A stretch of DNA of 64,000 nt from Muricoccus nepalensis (GCF_006438825.1 NZ_RCZP01000014.1:1-64000); one strand, 5' to 3'; shown: positions 1 to 8,738, counted from the first letter of the stretch. Numbers and translations: made by a program. The notes: generated from the letters alone by a model not told the origin.

Positions 1-762
1 CTGGGCGATGCATCGGAGATGCGCGTCCCGCTGCGTTGGTGCGGACTGTGCGGCTCCGCTTGGCACAGCACTCGCGCGGGGTGGCACAACCACAGCCGCA
101 TCGGGGTGGTGCGCCACGACCTCGGCATAGACGTCCTCCCGGTCGTAGGCGCCGTCGCCCGTGAAGGAGGCCACGGCACCACCAGCCCGCTCGAGCAAGG
201 GGCCGATCTGCAAGCCGTCATCGGCATCCCTGCCAGCCAGCACCGAGGCGGCGATCTCGCCCGTGTCGGCGTCCGTGGCAAGGTGCAGCATCTTCCAGGC
301 CCGGCGGCGCTTGCTGCCATGCTTCTCTTCCAGCCATCGGCCGGGACCGCACAGCCGCAAACCGGTGCTGTCCACCAGAAGGTGCACTGGCTCGCTGCCC
401 GACTTCGGCCGCAGCACCTCCAGCGTCTCCGCCCGACGGCTGAGGGTGGGGTGGTCTGGCACCGCCAGATCAAGACCGAGTAGCTGCAAGATCGAGGCGA
501 TCAGACCCTCCGTCTGACGCAGCGCTAAGCGGAACACAGCACGCAACGTCAGGGCGGTTGCGATCGCCAGATCCGAGTACTTCGCCTAGCCACCCCGGCC
601 ACTGCGCGCCTCAGCTCGCCACCCCTCGATCGCCTCTGCCGTGAACCACACAGTGAGACTGCCGCGGGCGCGCAGGCCGGCGTCGTACTCAGCCCAGTTG
701 GTTACCCTCTGGCGTTGTTTGGGGATGCGGTGCCGGCGGTCAGCCTTGGCCTTGAAGGGCAT
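1..762 (-). pseudogene. IS5-family transposase, nonsense-mutated and cut by window edge
   Basis: On the minus strand an ATG at 762 opens a typical IS5-group transposase N-terminus (MPFKAKADRRHRIPK, then a TNWAEYDAGL motif). The frame is broken by TAG at 586-588 after codon 58. Reading through the stop in the same frame continues the family sequence without a gap: KYSDLAIATALTL, LVDSTGL (first catalytic Asp) and GDGAYD (second catalytic Asp). It then leaves the window at position 1. Relatives usually have Gln at the stop, so a single CAG to TAG change is the simplest explanation. The element is therefore probably inactive unless complemented in trans. The right end lies somewhere between about 765 and 800, but I cannot define the inverted repeat. 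Confidence 0.8.
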
Positions 763-789
763 GACGGGCGTCTCTAACGGTCCGAGAGA

Positions 790-1014
790 TCGTCCCTGTG
801 TCAGCCTACGCAAAGGCGCCCAATCGGGCGACCTGTGCGATAAGATGCCAACGAACCAGTTGACGGCGGCCGCGGTGAGCAGGCCCGCCCTCAAAGCCAG
901 GCCAGCGTAGCGCCCCGTTCCTGTCATCAGATTGTGGAGGATCGAGACGACAAGCCCGCCGGTCAGAGCCACAATGGGGAACGTCAGGATGCCCCAACCA
1001 CGCCAGAGGATCAC
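790..1014 (-). pseudogene. Small membrane protein, 3' end cut off by the IS5 insertion
   Basis: A GTG at 1014, preceded by AGAAAGG, starts VILWRGWGILTFPIVALTGG and runs through a second hydrophobic stretch ending NWFVGILSHR. The pattern (an RGWGIL start, two membrane helices, then an NWF..G segment) resembles a widespread small inner-membrane protein of unknown function. The usual C-terminal half is missing. Instead the frame runs straight into the IS5 transposase start at 762. I infer that insertion of the element removed the 3' half. The exact junction, around 770-800, is an estimate. The fused frame could in principle give a hybrid peptide ending at 586. Confidence 0.45.
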
Positions 1015-1282
1015 GCCTTCGCACCTTTCTGCTGAAGCGCGAGGAAACGCCGAGCGGGATCGCGTGGTAACTGGCCGCCGAACCCCTGTTCGTTCCGGCT
1101 CGAGCACAGAGAGAGGCGGCAAGCGCCCTATCCGCCCGGGCGACTGACGGGGTGCAGGCTACTGGCCAGGACGGTACCGCCGTCTCCAGTCCCGTTCAGT
1201 CGTGTTCGTGAACGGACTGCATCCGCAGAATGGATGCCTCAACGACGCAGCTTGGTAGGGCCAGCGCCGCGCGAGCGACGGG

Positions 1283-2335
1283 CTACCTCCCGAGGTGCCG
1301 GTCGAAGAACTGTCCGATTTCCTGGAAGGCCTCCTTCACCTCAGGGATGCGGTCGTCGCGGTAGTACTGCGCGTGCGACTGGGCCTCGAACACCTGCAGG
1401 GTCGCTTCGGTGCCGGCCTGACGCAGGGCCCGATGCATGCGGACCGTGTTGCTCAGCAGCAGGTCCCGGGTCCCGGTGGTGAGAATGGTGGGCGGGAAGC
1501 CGTGAACGTCGCCGTAGACCGGGGACAGCATGGGGTCCCTCAGGTCATGGCCGTTGGCATAGAAGCGTGTGGCCGCGTCGCAGAACCCGTCGGGCGAGAC
1601 GAGGACGTTGTCGACCATGGCGTTGGTCTGGAACGAGTCGCCTTGCTTGGTCACATCCGACATGGGCGTACCGGGTGCGATGGCGCCCGGCATCGGCAAT
1701 CTGTCCTGCTTGGCGCGCAGCATCATCTCCAGCGTCAACGCGCCGCCGGCGGAGCTGCCGAAGACAGCGATGTTTGCCGGAGGCACCATCCTGGTCGCCG
1801 CCCTGTAAACCGTCATGGCATCGTCGAGTGCCGCGGGGAAATACGCCTCCGGCGGCATGCGGTAGTCGACCGCGATCACCTTCATCCGAGCGAACCCTGC
1901 CAGGAAGATGGCCTCTGGCAGGGCCGCCTCGTGAGGGTTCAGGACGTAGCAGCCACCATGAACGTGGACGGCGAGCCGGTTCCGGTTCTGCGCCGGCATG
2001 TCGGCGGGGGTGATGGTGTAGACGCGCACGCCGTCGATCGTGGACGGTTCGATCGTCACCCGCATCCGCTCGGCCATCGGCGGGATCTGCGGTGCAACCG
2101 TGGCCGCGGTGCTGTCGGCGAGTTGGCGCCATCCCTCCGGCGTCGTCGGCGGCCTGTCCCAGTTGGTCCGGAGCGGCTGGGCGATGATCGCCTGCATCGG
2201 CGGGCTGACCGTCGCCGGGACTGGCAAGGTCTTTGCCGGTACCTCACGGGGCGCAGGGGTCTGGGCCGACCCCGGTGCGGCCATCAGCAAGGCTGCCGTC
2301 ATAGTAAAGGCAAAGCGGAGCGATTGAGCGATCAT
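1283..2335 (-). CDS. Secreted alpha/beta hydrolase (HSL-type esterase)
   Basis: A 350-residue protein. The ATG at 2335 is chosen because it follows a GGGGGA ribosome site and opens a clear signal peptide (residues 1 to about 24, ending GSAQ); the open frame extends upstream but adds no plausible protein. The family signature is complete. The HGG oxyanion motif is at 126-128, the nucleophile Ser195 is in GSSAGG, and Asp291 (GTRDLLL) and His321 (QSHAQYY) complete the triad. This is the hormone-sensitive-lipase/acetyl-hydrolase group, which hydrolyses short-chain esters. It probably acts in the periplasm. It stands alone, with the IS3 remnant immediately upstream, so its native promoter may have been altered. 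The substrate is unknown. Confidence 0.88.
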   Translation of the reverse strand: MIAQSLRFAFTMTAALLMAAPGSAQTPAPREVPAKTLPVPATVSPPMQAIIAQPLRTNWDRPPTTPEGWRQLADSTAATVAPQIPPMAERMRVTIEPSTIDGVRVYTITPADMPAQNRNRLAVHVHGGCYVLNPHEAALPEAIFLAGFARMKVIAVDYRMPPEAYFPAALDDAMTVYRAATRMVPPANIAVFGSSAGGALTLEMMLRAKQDRLPMPGAIAPGTPMSDVTKQGDSFQTNAMVDNVLVSPDGFCDAATRFYANGHDLRDPMLSPVYGDVHGFPPTILTTGTRDLLLSNTVRMHRALRQAGTEATLQVFEAQSHAQYYRDDRIPEVKEAFQEIGQFFDRHLGR

Positions 2336-2426
2336 GGACGTCCCCCAGGGGGTCTTGGAACCCCTCTGCTCCTTGGGACACTGAACCGGCACCAACCGCG
2401 CCGCAAGCGGATGCAGGCCTGGTCTA

Positions 2427-3006
2427 TGACAAGCCCCCACGAGGTGCGCCGGGTCGGATGTTAATGGCGCATCGGCAAGAACTGGGCTGAGGCAGGGGCG
2501 CTTTGGCGGTGTGATGGCATGCCGAGGTGCGTGAGGACGACCTCTGGCGCGGGCGGGCGGTAGTTGAGGGAGGAGTGAGGACGGACGGTGTTGTAGTGCC
2601 GTCGCCATTGTTCGATCAGCACCTTGGCCTCGGCGAGTGTGTTGAACACCTCGGCGTTCAGCAGTTCGTCGTGCAGCTTGCCGTTGAAGCTCTCCACGTA
2701 GCCGTTCTCCCAGGGGCTACCCGGCTCGATGAACGCCGTTCTCGCGCCCACGCCGCGGATCCAGCTCTTCCCGGCCGTGGCAGCGAACTCAGGTCCATTG
2801 TCTGAACGAACATGGCCCGGCACGCCGCGCAGAACGAACAGATCGGAGAGTACGTCGTTGACGTCGGCGGCCCTGAGTTGTCGGCCCACCCGGATGGCCA
2901 GGCACTCGCGGGTGAACTCGTCCACCACGTTCAGCATCCGGAACTTGCGCCCGTCCTGGGTGCGGTCCTCCACGAAGTCATAAGCCGAGACCTGGTTCGG
3001 CCGCTC
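2427..3006 (-). mobile_element. IS3-family element, right part only
   Basis: The 3' part of an IS3 element on the minus strand. It ends at 2427 with TGACAAGCCCCCAC, a terminal-repeat-like sequence of the TG..CCCCCA type. The same end, diverged, closes the second IS3 remnant at 47141. The left side is cut at about 3006, directly against a gluconolactonase fragment. orfA and the first half of orfB are absent. Confidence 0.75.
2461..3006 (-). pseudogene. IS3-family transposase OrfB, 5'-truncated
   Basis: The frame begins abruptly with ERPNQVSAYDF at about 3006 and continues VEDRTQDGRKFRML, VRSDNGPEF (catalytic Asp) and ENGYVESFNGKL (catalytic Glu) to a stop at 2461. This is the integrase core of an IS3 transposase. 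The normal N-terminal helix-turn-helix half and the orfA partner are missing, so the remnant cannot transpose. A GTG at 2973 is the first start codon in the frame but would give only the C-terminal 170 residues. The core is closely related to the copy at 46,200-47,141, which lies in the opposite orientation. Confidence 0.85.
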
Positions 3007-3011
3007 CGGCG

Positions 3012-3375
3012 CGCTCCGAGGGGTTCAAGGGCGTCAACGACCTCGTCTTCGGCCCCTCGGGCGAGCTCTACTTCACCGACCAGGGGCAGACGGGGCTGCA
3101 GGACCCGACGGGGCGCGTGTACCGCCTGGGCCCGGACGGGCGCCTGGACTGCCTCATCGGCACGGTCCCGAGCCCCAACGGCCTCGTCGTCGCGCCCGAC
3201 GCCTCCTTCCTGCTGGTGGCGGCGACGCGGGCCAACCAGATCTGGCGTCTGCCGCTGCACGCGGACGGCAGCGTGACCAAGGCAAGCATCTTCTGTCACC
3301 TCCACGGCGGACCGAGCAGGCCGGACGGGCTGGCGCTGGACGCGGAGGGCGCCCTGCTGGTGGCCCATGCTGACA
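3012..3375 (+). pseudogene. SMP-30/gluconolactonase fragment, truncated at both ends
   Basis: The plus-strand frame beginning at 3012 reads GFKGVNDLVFGPSG, LYFTDQGQTGLQDP, VPSPNGLVVAPD and RPDGLALDAEG. These are the beta-propeller blades and metal-site motifs of the SMP-30/gluconolactonase/LRE family (lactone hydrolysis in sugar catabolism). There is no start codon with the expected N-terminal 80-100 residues, because the frame begins at the IS3 junction. After LLVAHADN (about 3375) the sequence no longer resembles the family and drifts to a stop at 3509. Both ends are therefore lost and the piece is not expected to be functional. Confidence 0.75.
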
Positions 3376-3489
3376 ATGCCCCCGGAACACAGCCCGGTCG
3401 GGCGGAGCGGCGCAAGCGGGCGGTTCGGGGCGGACAGGATAATCGCCGGCTTAGCAGCCCGGCTCGGTTGTCCGGCTTGGTCGGCCGGT

Positions 3490-4038
3490 TCAGTAGGTGG
3501 GCGGGGTGATGGCGCTGACGATCTCGCTCACCCCCGGGTCGACGTTGCGGAAGCGGTGGGGCTGCTGGCTGTCGAAGTAGTAGGCGTCGCCCGCCCGCAG
3601 CACCGCCTGGCGCTCGCCCACCGTCACCTCCACCGCGCCGCGCGTGACGATGCCCGCCTCCTCCGCCCGGTGCGTCACGCTCGCCTCCGTCGCGGCGCCC
3701 GGCGCGTAGCGCTCGGCGAGCATCAGCATGCGGCGGTTAGGGTAGTCCATGCCGACGAGGCGGTAGGAGACCCGGTCGGGCCGGCCGATCTCCACCAGCT
3801 CGTCGGCGCGGTAGAAGGGGCGGCTCGGCTGCCCGCTCTCCAGCTCCGCGAAGAAGGAGGACAGGGTGGTGCCGAGGGCGCCCAGGATGGCGCCGAGCGT
3901 GTCCACGGAGGGGCTCATGCGCTCCCGCTCGATCAGGGAGATCGCCGAGTGCGACACGCCCGACCGCGCCGCGAGTTCCCGCAGGCCGAGGCCGCGCCGC
4001 GTCCGCAGGGCCTTCAGTTCCGTGCCGACCATCGCCAT
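3490..4038 (-). CDS. XRE-family regulator with C-terminal cupin domain
   Basis: A 182-residue protein. The ATG at 4038 follows AGGAGG with good spacing. Residues about 8-62 form a helix-turn-helix of the XRE type (LRELAARSGVSHSAISLIER). Residues about 105-175 form a cupin barrel (GAVEVTVGERQAVLRAGDAYYFDS followed by PHRF). This architecture matches PuuR-like regulators that sense small metabolites and repress nearby catabolic genes. It is divergent from the amidase/binding-protein pair starting at 4538, with about 500 bp between them, so it may control that pair. The ligand is unknown. Confidence 0.88.
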   Translation of the reverse strand: MAMVGTELKALRTRRGLGLRELAARSGVSHSAISLIERERMSPSVDTLGAILGALGTTLSSFFAELESGQPSRPFYRADELVEIGRPDRVSYRLVGMDYPNRRMLMLAERYAPGAATEASVTHRAEEAGIVTRGAVEVTVGERQAVLRAGDAYYFDSQQPHRFRNVDPGVSEIVSAITPPTY

Positions 4039-4312
4039 GGGGCGCCTCCTGCCAGGGACGAGCGTTGAGGATAATCGACAGCGCCGCGCCTGCCCACTTC
4101 CGGCCGGCGGGGCGGCCGCGCCACCCTGTATGCCCGCGCGGACCGCCTCGGCGGCCGGCGCTACCGCCCGAGGAGGCTGGCATGCCCGCCCATGATACCG
4201 TGTGGCTGCGACCTCCCCACATCCTGTCGACGCTCCTCGCCGGTCCTTCCTGGCGAAAGCGGCGCGCGCCCCTTCGGGAGGCGTCGGGCAGGCACGAAAC
4301 GCGATGGACTGC

Positions 4313-4483
4313 TTACTCGCGCAGCCGGGCGATCTTGGCCCGAATGTCCTGGTACTCGGCGGCCGTTGCAGCGATCCATTCCGGCGGCAGGGCGATCTCT
4401 GCCCGGGCTAAGGCGCCGATCAGCTCAGCCTCCGTCCGATCGGTTTTCGCCGCCCCGTCCGTTTCCCGATTCCGCTCTGGCAT
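4313..4483 (-). CDS. Small acidic protein, unknown function (56 aa)
   Basis: A short frame from ATG 4483 to TAA 4313 in the gap between the divergent XRE regulator and the amidase. It reads as a plausible amphipathic protein: a charged N-terminus (MPERNRETDGAAKTDR), then ELIGALARAEIALPPEW and a helical C-terminus. The ALPPEW segment faintly recalls the short DUF4089 proteins that often accompany amidases, but those are normally co-oriented with the amidase and this one is divergent. The ribosome site is weak. Treat it as a possible gene. Confidence 0.4.
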   Translation of the reverse strand: MPERNRETDGAAKTDRTEAELIGALARAEIALPPEWIAATAAEYQDIRAKIARLRE

Positions 4484-4537
4484 GCCGTTCCCGCCCGCTC
4501 TCGCGCCGCCCCGCCTCTTGCCGAGAGACGGCGGGCG

Positions 4538-5968
4538 GTGAGGTCGGAAGCCTATTCCTGCCCCATCGCCCGCGTCGAGGGCGCACCCTCCCTCGTCGCC
4601 GCGGCGCGCGGGCTGCGCGACGGCCGCCTCACCGCCGTCGCCCTGGCGCGGGAGGCCCTGTCCCGGATCGCGGCGGTCGATCCCGTCATCCGCGCCTTCG
4701 TGCGCCTTGATCCCGACGCCGCCCTCGCCGACGCCGCGCGGGCCGACGCAGAACTCGCGCGCGGTCTCGACCGCGGCCCCCTCCACGGCATCCCCACGGC
4801 GATCAAGGACATCCTCGACGTCGCGGGCTGGCCGACGACCTGCAACTCCCGCAGCCGCCCCGACGAGCCGGCCGCCGAGGACGCGGGGGTGGTGGCCCGG
4901 CTGCGGGCGGGCGGCGCCGTCTTCCTTGGCAAGCTGGAGACCTACGAGTTCGCCCTTGGCGGCCCGACGGAGGAGGCGCGCTTCCCCCCGGCGCGCAACC
5001 CCTGGGACCCCGGCCGCATCCCGGGCGGCTCCTCCTCCGGCTCGGCCGCCGCCGTGGCCGCGGGGATGATCCGGATGGCGCCGGGATCCTGCACCGCGGG
5101 CTCCATCCGCGGCCCAGCCGCCTGGTGCGGCATCGTCGGGCTGAAGCCGACGCGCGGCCGCGTCTCCTGCCGCGGCGCCTTCCCCCTCGCGCCCACCCTC
5201 GACCACGTCGGTCCCCTGGCCCGGAGCGTGGAGGACGCCGCGATCGCCCTCGGCGTCATGGCCGGCCACGATCCCCGGGACGAGGCGAGCGTCGATCGTC
5301 CCGTGCCGGACTACCGCGCCGGCCTGGGCGACGGCGTCGCGGGCCTGCGGGTCGGCGTCCCCCGGCACTTCTTCGGGGCCTCGCCCCTTCTCGTGCCCGA
5401 AGCCCGCGACGCCATCGAGGCCGCGATCGGCCACCTGCGCGCCGCCGGCGCAACGGTGACGGACGTGACCCTGCCGGACTACGACCTCTTCCTGGCCGTC
5501 AACCGCGTGATCATGACGGCGGAGGCCCTGGCCATCCACGCGCCCGCTCTCCGGCGCGACCCGCGCGCCTTCGCGCCGATCACCGCGCGGCGCTTCGCGG
5601 CCGGCGTCGCGATCGGCGCGGCCGACTACCTCGACGCGCGGCGCCTGCGCCGCGGCCTGACGGCGGCGGTGGACGGCGTTATGCAGAGTGTGGACCTGCT
5701 CCTCACGGCCATCTCGCTCGACGTCGCGCCCCTCGCGGCAAAGGGCGCGGAACCCACCGCCTGGCCGCTGCAGGCGAGCCCCTTCAACGTCACGGGGCAC
5801 CCCGCGATGAGCGTCCCGGCCGGCTTCGGGCGGGGCGGGATGCCGTTGGCCGTGCAGATTGTCGGTCAACCGTTCGACGAGATTACGGTGCTGCGAGCCG
5901 GCCGGACCCTGGAACGCGCCTTCGGGCGCGCCGAAGCAGAAGAAGAGAACGAGGAGACCTCCGCATGA
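4538..5968 (+). CDS. Amidase signature family hydrolase
   Basis: A 476-residue protein starting at GTG 4538. It has the full amidase-signature fold: catalytic Lys90 (TAIKDIL), the cis-Ser region in GGSSSGSA (163-170) and the nucleophile Ser189 in AGSIRGPAA. It hydrolyses amides to acid plus ammonia, or acts on a carbamoyl-type substrate. The usual GSDTGGSIR loop is GSCTAGSIR here, with Asp185 replaced by Cys and Gly187 by Ala beside the nucleophile; this may change specificity or activity. Its stop overlaps the start of the next gene by 4 bp, so it is translationally coupled to a periplasmic binding protein. That suggests it processes an imported amide or peptide. The upstream XRE-cupin gene is a candidate regulator. 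Confidence 0.88.
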   Translation: MRSEAYSCPIARVEGAPSLVAAARGLRDGRLTAVALAREALSRIAAVDPVIRAFVRLDPDAALADAARADAELARGLDRGPLHGIPTAIKDILDVAGWPTTCNSRSRPDEPAAEDAGVVARLRAGGAVFLGKLETYEFALGGPTEEARFPPARNPWDPGRIPGGSSSGSAAAVAAGMIRMAPGSCTAGSIRGPAAWCGIVGLKPTRGRVSCRGAFPLAPTLDHVGPLARSVEDAAIALGVMAGHDPRDEASVDRPVPDYRAGLGDGVAGLRVGVPRHFFGASPLLVPEARDAIEAAIGHLRAAGATVTDVTLPDYDLFLAVNRVIMTAEALAIHAPALRRDPRAFAPITARRFAAGVAIGAADYLDARRLRRGLTAAVDGVMQSVDLLLTAISLDVAPLAAKGAEPTAWPLQASPFNVTGHPAMSVPAGFGRGGMPLAVQIVGQPFDEITVLRAGRTLERAFGRAEAEEENEETSA

Positions 5969-7533
5969 CCCCCCGCGTCCTCCACGCCGCCGCGCTGGCG
6001 GCCGCCCTGCTCTCCACGCCGGTGGGCGCGCAGGAACCGAGAAGCGTCCTGCGCGTCGTCCCGCAGGCCGACGTGGCCGTGACCGATCCTGTCTTCGGGA
6101 CGGCCTGGATCTCGACCATCCACGGCACGATGGTCTGGGAGTCCCTTTTTGCGTGGGATTCGAGGATGCAGCCGCGGCCTCAGATGGTCTCGGACTGGGG
6201 CGTCTCGGAGGACGGGCTCCGCTGGCGGTTCACCCTGCGCGAGGGCCTGCGCTTCCACGACGGTTCGCCCGTCACCACCGCCGACGTCGTTGCCTCGCTG
6301 CGCCGCTGGATGACCATCGACGCGACCGCGACCCGCATCGCCGCCATCACCACGGGGATGACGGTGGTGGACGACCGCACCTTCGAGTGGACGCTCCGGG
6401 AACCCTTCCCGGCGATGGTCTCGGTCCTCGCCGCGGCGCCGTCGCGCTTCGCCGCGATCATGCGCGCGGCCGACATCCCCGAGCGCGGCCGCCCGGCGAC
6501 CACCCTCATCGGCTCTGGCCCCTTCCGCTTCAACGCCGCCGCAAGGGTCAGCGGCGACCGCGTCGTCTACGACCGCAATCCCGACTACGTGCCCCGTGCC
6601 GAGCCGCCCGACGGCCTCGCCGGGGGCCGGGTGGTGAAGGTGGACCGCGTGGAGTTCCGCATCCTCCCCGATCCCGCCACCGCCGCAACGGCGCTGCAGG
6701 CCGGCGAGGTTGACTTCATCGAGCGCCCCTCGCTCGACCTCCTGCCCGTCCTGTCGCGCAGCCGCGCCATTCGGGTGACCCGCCTGACCGACCTAGCGGG
6801 CCAGGCCATGCTGCGCCCCAACAGCCTGCACCCACCCTTCAACGATGTCCGGGCCCGCGCGGCCCTCGCCTACATCGTCGATCAGGCGGAGACGCTGGCG
6901 GCCGGCTACGGCGACGAGACCTACTGGAGCCGCTGCAACGCCTTCTTCGTCTGCGGCTCCCCCAACGGCACCGAGGCCGGCGCCGAGGGCTTCGGCCGCG
7001 ACCTTCCCCGCGCTCGCCAGCTCCTCGCCGAGGCCGGCTACCGCGGCGAGCGTATCGTCTTCCCGACCACGACCGAGATCCCCTTCTTCGGCCGCATGGC
7101 GGAGGTGACGGCGGCGGCCATGCGCCAGGCCGGCCTGAACGTTGACCTGCAATGGATGGACTGGCCCAGCGTCATCACGCGCACCTCCAGCCAGGCCGCG
7201 CCGGATCAAGGCGGGTGGAACGTCTACGTCACTGGCGCGCCCGGCCCGCTGATGTGGAACCCCATTACGAACATCGGCGTGAATACCGCCTGCGACCGCA
7301 GCAATTTCGCCGGCTGGCCCTGTGACGAGGCGGCGGAGGCCCTGCGGCGTGAGTACCTGAACGCGCCGGACGCCAACCGTCCGGCCTTGCTGGAGCGCCT
7401 GCACCGGCGTCTCGCGGAGGTGCATCCTTACCGGCTGCTCGGCCAATCCTTCACCATGGTTGCCTACCGCTCCAGCCTTTCGGGCGTGCTGCCCTCGCCC
7501 GTGCCCGTCTTCTGGAACATCGAGAAGCGCTGA
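5965..7533 (+). CDS. ABC transporter substrate-binding protein, family 5 (peptide/nickel type)
   Basis: A 522-residue protein. The ATG at 5965 overlaps the amidase stop (ATGA) and follows GAGGAGACC. A signal peptide ends near residue 23 (PVGAQE). The rest matches the DppA/OppA fold, with SDWGVSEDGLRWRFTLREGLRFHDGSPVTTADV as the diagnostic block early on and a long C-terminal lobe ending FWNIEKR. These proteins bind peptides or other ligands in the periplasm and deliver them to a permease. No permease or ATPase genes follow, so it must use components encoded elsewhere. The next features are non-coding sequence and an IS5 remnant, so the rest of an operon may have been lost. Confidence 0.88.
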   Translation: MTPRVLHAAALAAALLSTPVGAQEPRSVLRVVPQADVAVTDPVFGTAWISTIHGTMVWESLFAWDSRMQPRPQMVSDWGVSEDGLRWRFTLREGLRFHDGSPVTTADVVASLRRWMTIDATATRIAAITTGMTVVDDRTFEWTLREPFPAMVSVLAAAPSRFAAIMRAADIPERGRPATTLIGSGPFRFNAAARVSGDRVVYDRNPDYVPRAEPPDGLAGGRVVKVDRVEFRILPDPATAATALQAGEVDFIERPSLDLLPVLSRSRAIRVTRLTDLAGQAMLRPNSLHPPFNDVRARAALAYIVDQAETLAAGYGDETYWSRCNAFFVCGSPNGTEAGAEGFGRDLPRARQLLAEAGYRGERIVFPTTTEIPFFGRMAEVTAAAMRQAGLNVDLQWMDWPSVITRTSSQAAPDQGGWNVYVTGAPGPLMWNPITNIGVNTACDRSNFAGWPCDEAAEALRREYLNAPDANRPALLERLHRRLAEVHPYRLLGQSFTMVAYRSSLSGVLPSPVPVFWNIEKR

Positions 7534-7788
7534 AGAAGTGGACGTGGTCCTAACCATCGAGGGCTTACGCTTGACTCGACCAGCAAACCCACGCGCCTCA
7601 TGGCTCCGCCGTGCTCACTCGTCCGACGGATGGTTTTGTCGGCTCTCACGCTATGGGTGGTAAGATCGGCGAGGTAGGGAAGGCAAGGGTTAAGCTGCTG
7701 ACGGGTTGATGGGCGGGTGGAAGCTTGAAATGGAGTGCTTGGACTGCGGTTCGGCCGAGTTGACTGAGCGGCGGGACCTTATGGTTTT

Positions 7789-8460
7789 GGGTCAGGACCT
7801 ATTAATTGGGGCTAGCGGCTGATGTGGATGGCTGATTCCATGGTGGCCGGAGGTGCTGCCGTGGCTGACCTGTTCTGGCTGACGAGGGCGCAGATCCGGC
7901 GGATCGCACCCCTCTTCCCGCTCTCGCACGGGGTGCCCCGGGTCGACGATCAGCCGGTGGTCAGCGGCATTCTTCATGTCATCCGCAACGGGCTATGCTG
8001 GCGCGATGCCCCGGCGGCCTACGGTCCGCACAAGATCCTGTACAACCGCTTCGTGCGCTGGAGCCTCCTCGGCGTGTTCAACCGCATCTTCGCCGGGCTT
8101 GCGGGCCGAGCGGGCGAGCCGGAGCGCCTGATGATCGACGCCACCCACCTCAAGGCGCACCGGACGGCGGCAAGCCTGCTCAAAAAGGGGATGTTCCCTG
8201 CCGTATGGGGCGCACCAAGGGCGGCCTGAACTCCAAGCTCCACGCCGTCTGTGACGGCAAGGGTCGCCCCGTGGTCCTGCTGCTCACCGAAGGGCAGATG
8301 AGCGACCACAGGCGCGCAGCCTTAATGCTGCCCAGTCTGCCGCGCGCCAAGGAGCTGCTCGGCGACAAGGGCTACGACAGCAACCGCTTCCGCAAGGCGC
8401 TCGCCGAGCGCGGCATCCAGCCCTGCATTCCGTCAAAGCAAGAGCCGCAAGGTCCCGCTC
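7789..8460 (+). mobile_element. IS5-family (IS427-like) element, 3'-truncated
   Basis: The left end probably lies at about 7789, where GGGTCAGGACCTATTAATT resembles IS427-group terminal repeats. The transposase follows in two overlapping frames. Homology stops near 8455-8460 and no matching right repeat is seen, so the element lost its 3' quarter. It lies just left of a short tandem repeat and a tRNA-Lys fragment. Confidence 0.65.
7861..8458 (+). pseudogene. IS5-family transposase in two frames (frameshift), C-terminus lost
   Basis: GTG 7861, preceded by GGAGG, starts VADLFWLTRAQIRRIAPLFP and runs to TGA at 8229; DATHLKAHRTA carries the first catalytic Asp. The remainder is in the -1 frame: GRTKGGLNSKLHAVCDGKGRP, LLGDKGYDS (second Asp) and GIQPCIPSK. 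The switch can be made at the A-run 8182-8186 (C AAA AAG), which fits the programmed -1 frameshift of this group and is not itself damage. Real damage follows. After IPSK one base appears to have been gained (KSRKVPL continues in another frame), and the conserved HKIENMFGRLKDWR end with the catalytic Glu is absent. Confidence 0.75.
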
Positions 8461-8632
8461 TCTTTGGAAGCCTTATCCATCCCTACCCCGTCCTCTCGCG
8501 GTATATTCAAGCGGACGTCTCCCGATCCTAATACCCGGACATTGGTCGGACATTCAGTGCGGAGGCAAGCGGGGGGCGGGGTAGGCTTGTGGGTCGCGCA
8601 GTCCGCACGACGGTATGAAAGAGCAGTATGTT

Positions 8633-8662
8633 GCGGAAGGCTGCGGAAGGCTGCGGAAGGCT
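8633..8662 (+). repeat. Three perfect 10-bp direct repeats
   Basis: The unit GCGGAAGGCT occurs three times back to back, and a partial GC follows. It lies between the broken IS5 end and the tRNA-Lys fragment. It has no obvious protein-coding context and could be slippage at an old recombination junction. Confidence 0.8.
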
Positions 8663-8689
8663 GCATGAAAGTGCGGTGTAGATGGTGAG

Positions 8690-8738
8690 GTGACTTTTAA
8701 TCAGCGGGTCGTAGGTTCAAGCCCTACTGCGCCCACCA
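8690..8738 (+). tRNA. tRNA-Lys (TTT) 3' fragment, non-functional
   Basis: The sequence contains the anticodon loop CTTTTAA (8694-8700, anticodon TTT at 8696-8698) and the 3' anticodon stem. It also has the variable region GGGTC, a complete T-arm with a GTAGG/CCTAC stem around the TTCAAGC loop, the 3' acceptor strand TGCGCCC and an encoded CCA ending at 8738. Four of five bases on the 5' side of the anticodon stem still pair. The D-arm and the 5' acceptor strand (expected GGGCGCA) are not found upstream. This is the piece that integrative elements typically duplicate or leave behind when they target the 3' end of a tRNA gene, so I read it as an attachment-site scar, not a working tRNA. Confidence 0.75.

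Noticed and set aside
2461-2973. The 170-codon transposase frame as an intact gene.
   Set aside because: It starts in the middle of the integrase domain at a GTG without a ribosome site, and orfA is absent.
4484-5869. The long minus-strand frame across the amidase gene.
   Set aside because: It is antisense to a full amidase and low in complexity. Only its last part, from ATG 4483, lies outside the amidase and is listed separately at low confidence.
8182-8186. Frame change in the IS5 transposase at the A-run, as evidence of mutation.
   Set aside because: The IS427 group uses programmed frameshifting at such runs, so it is not damage by itself. The later lesion and missing C-terminus are the real defects.
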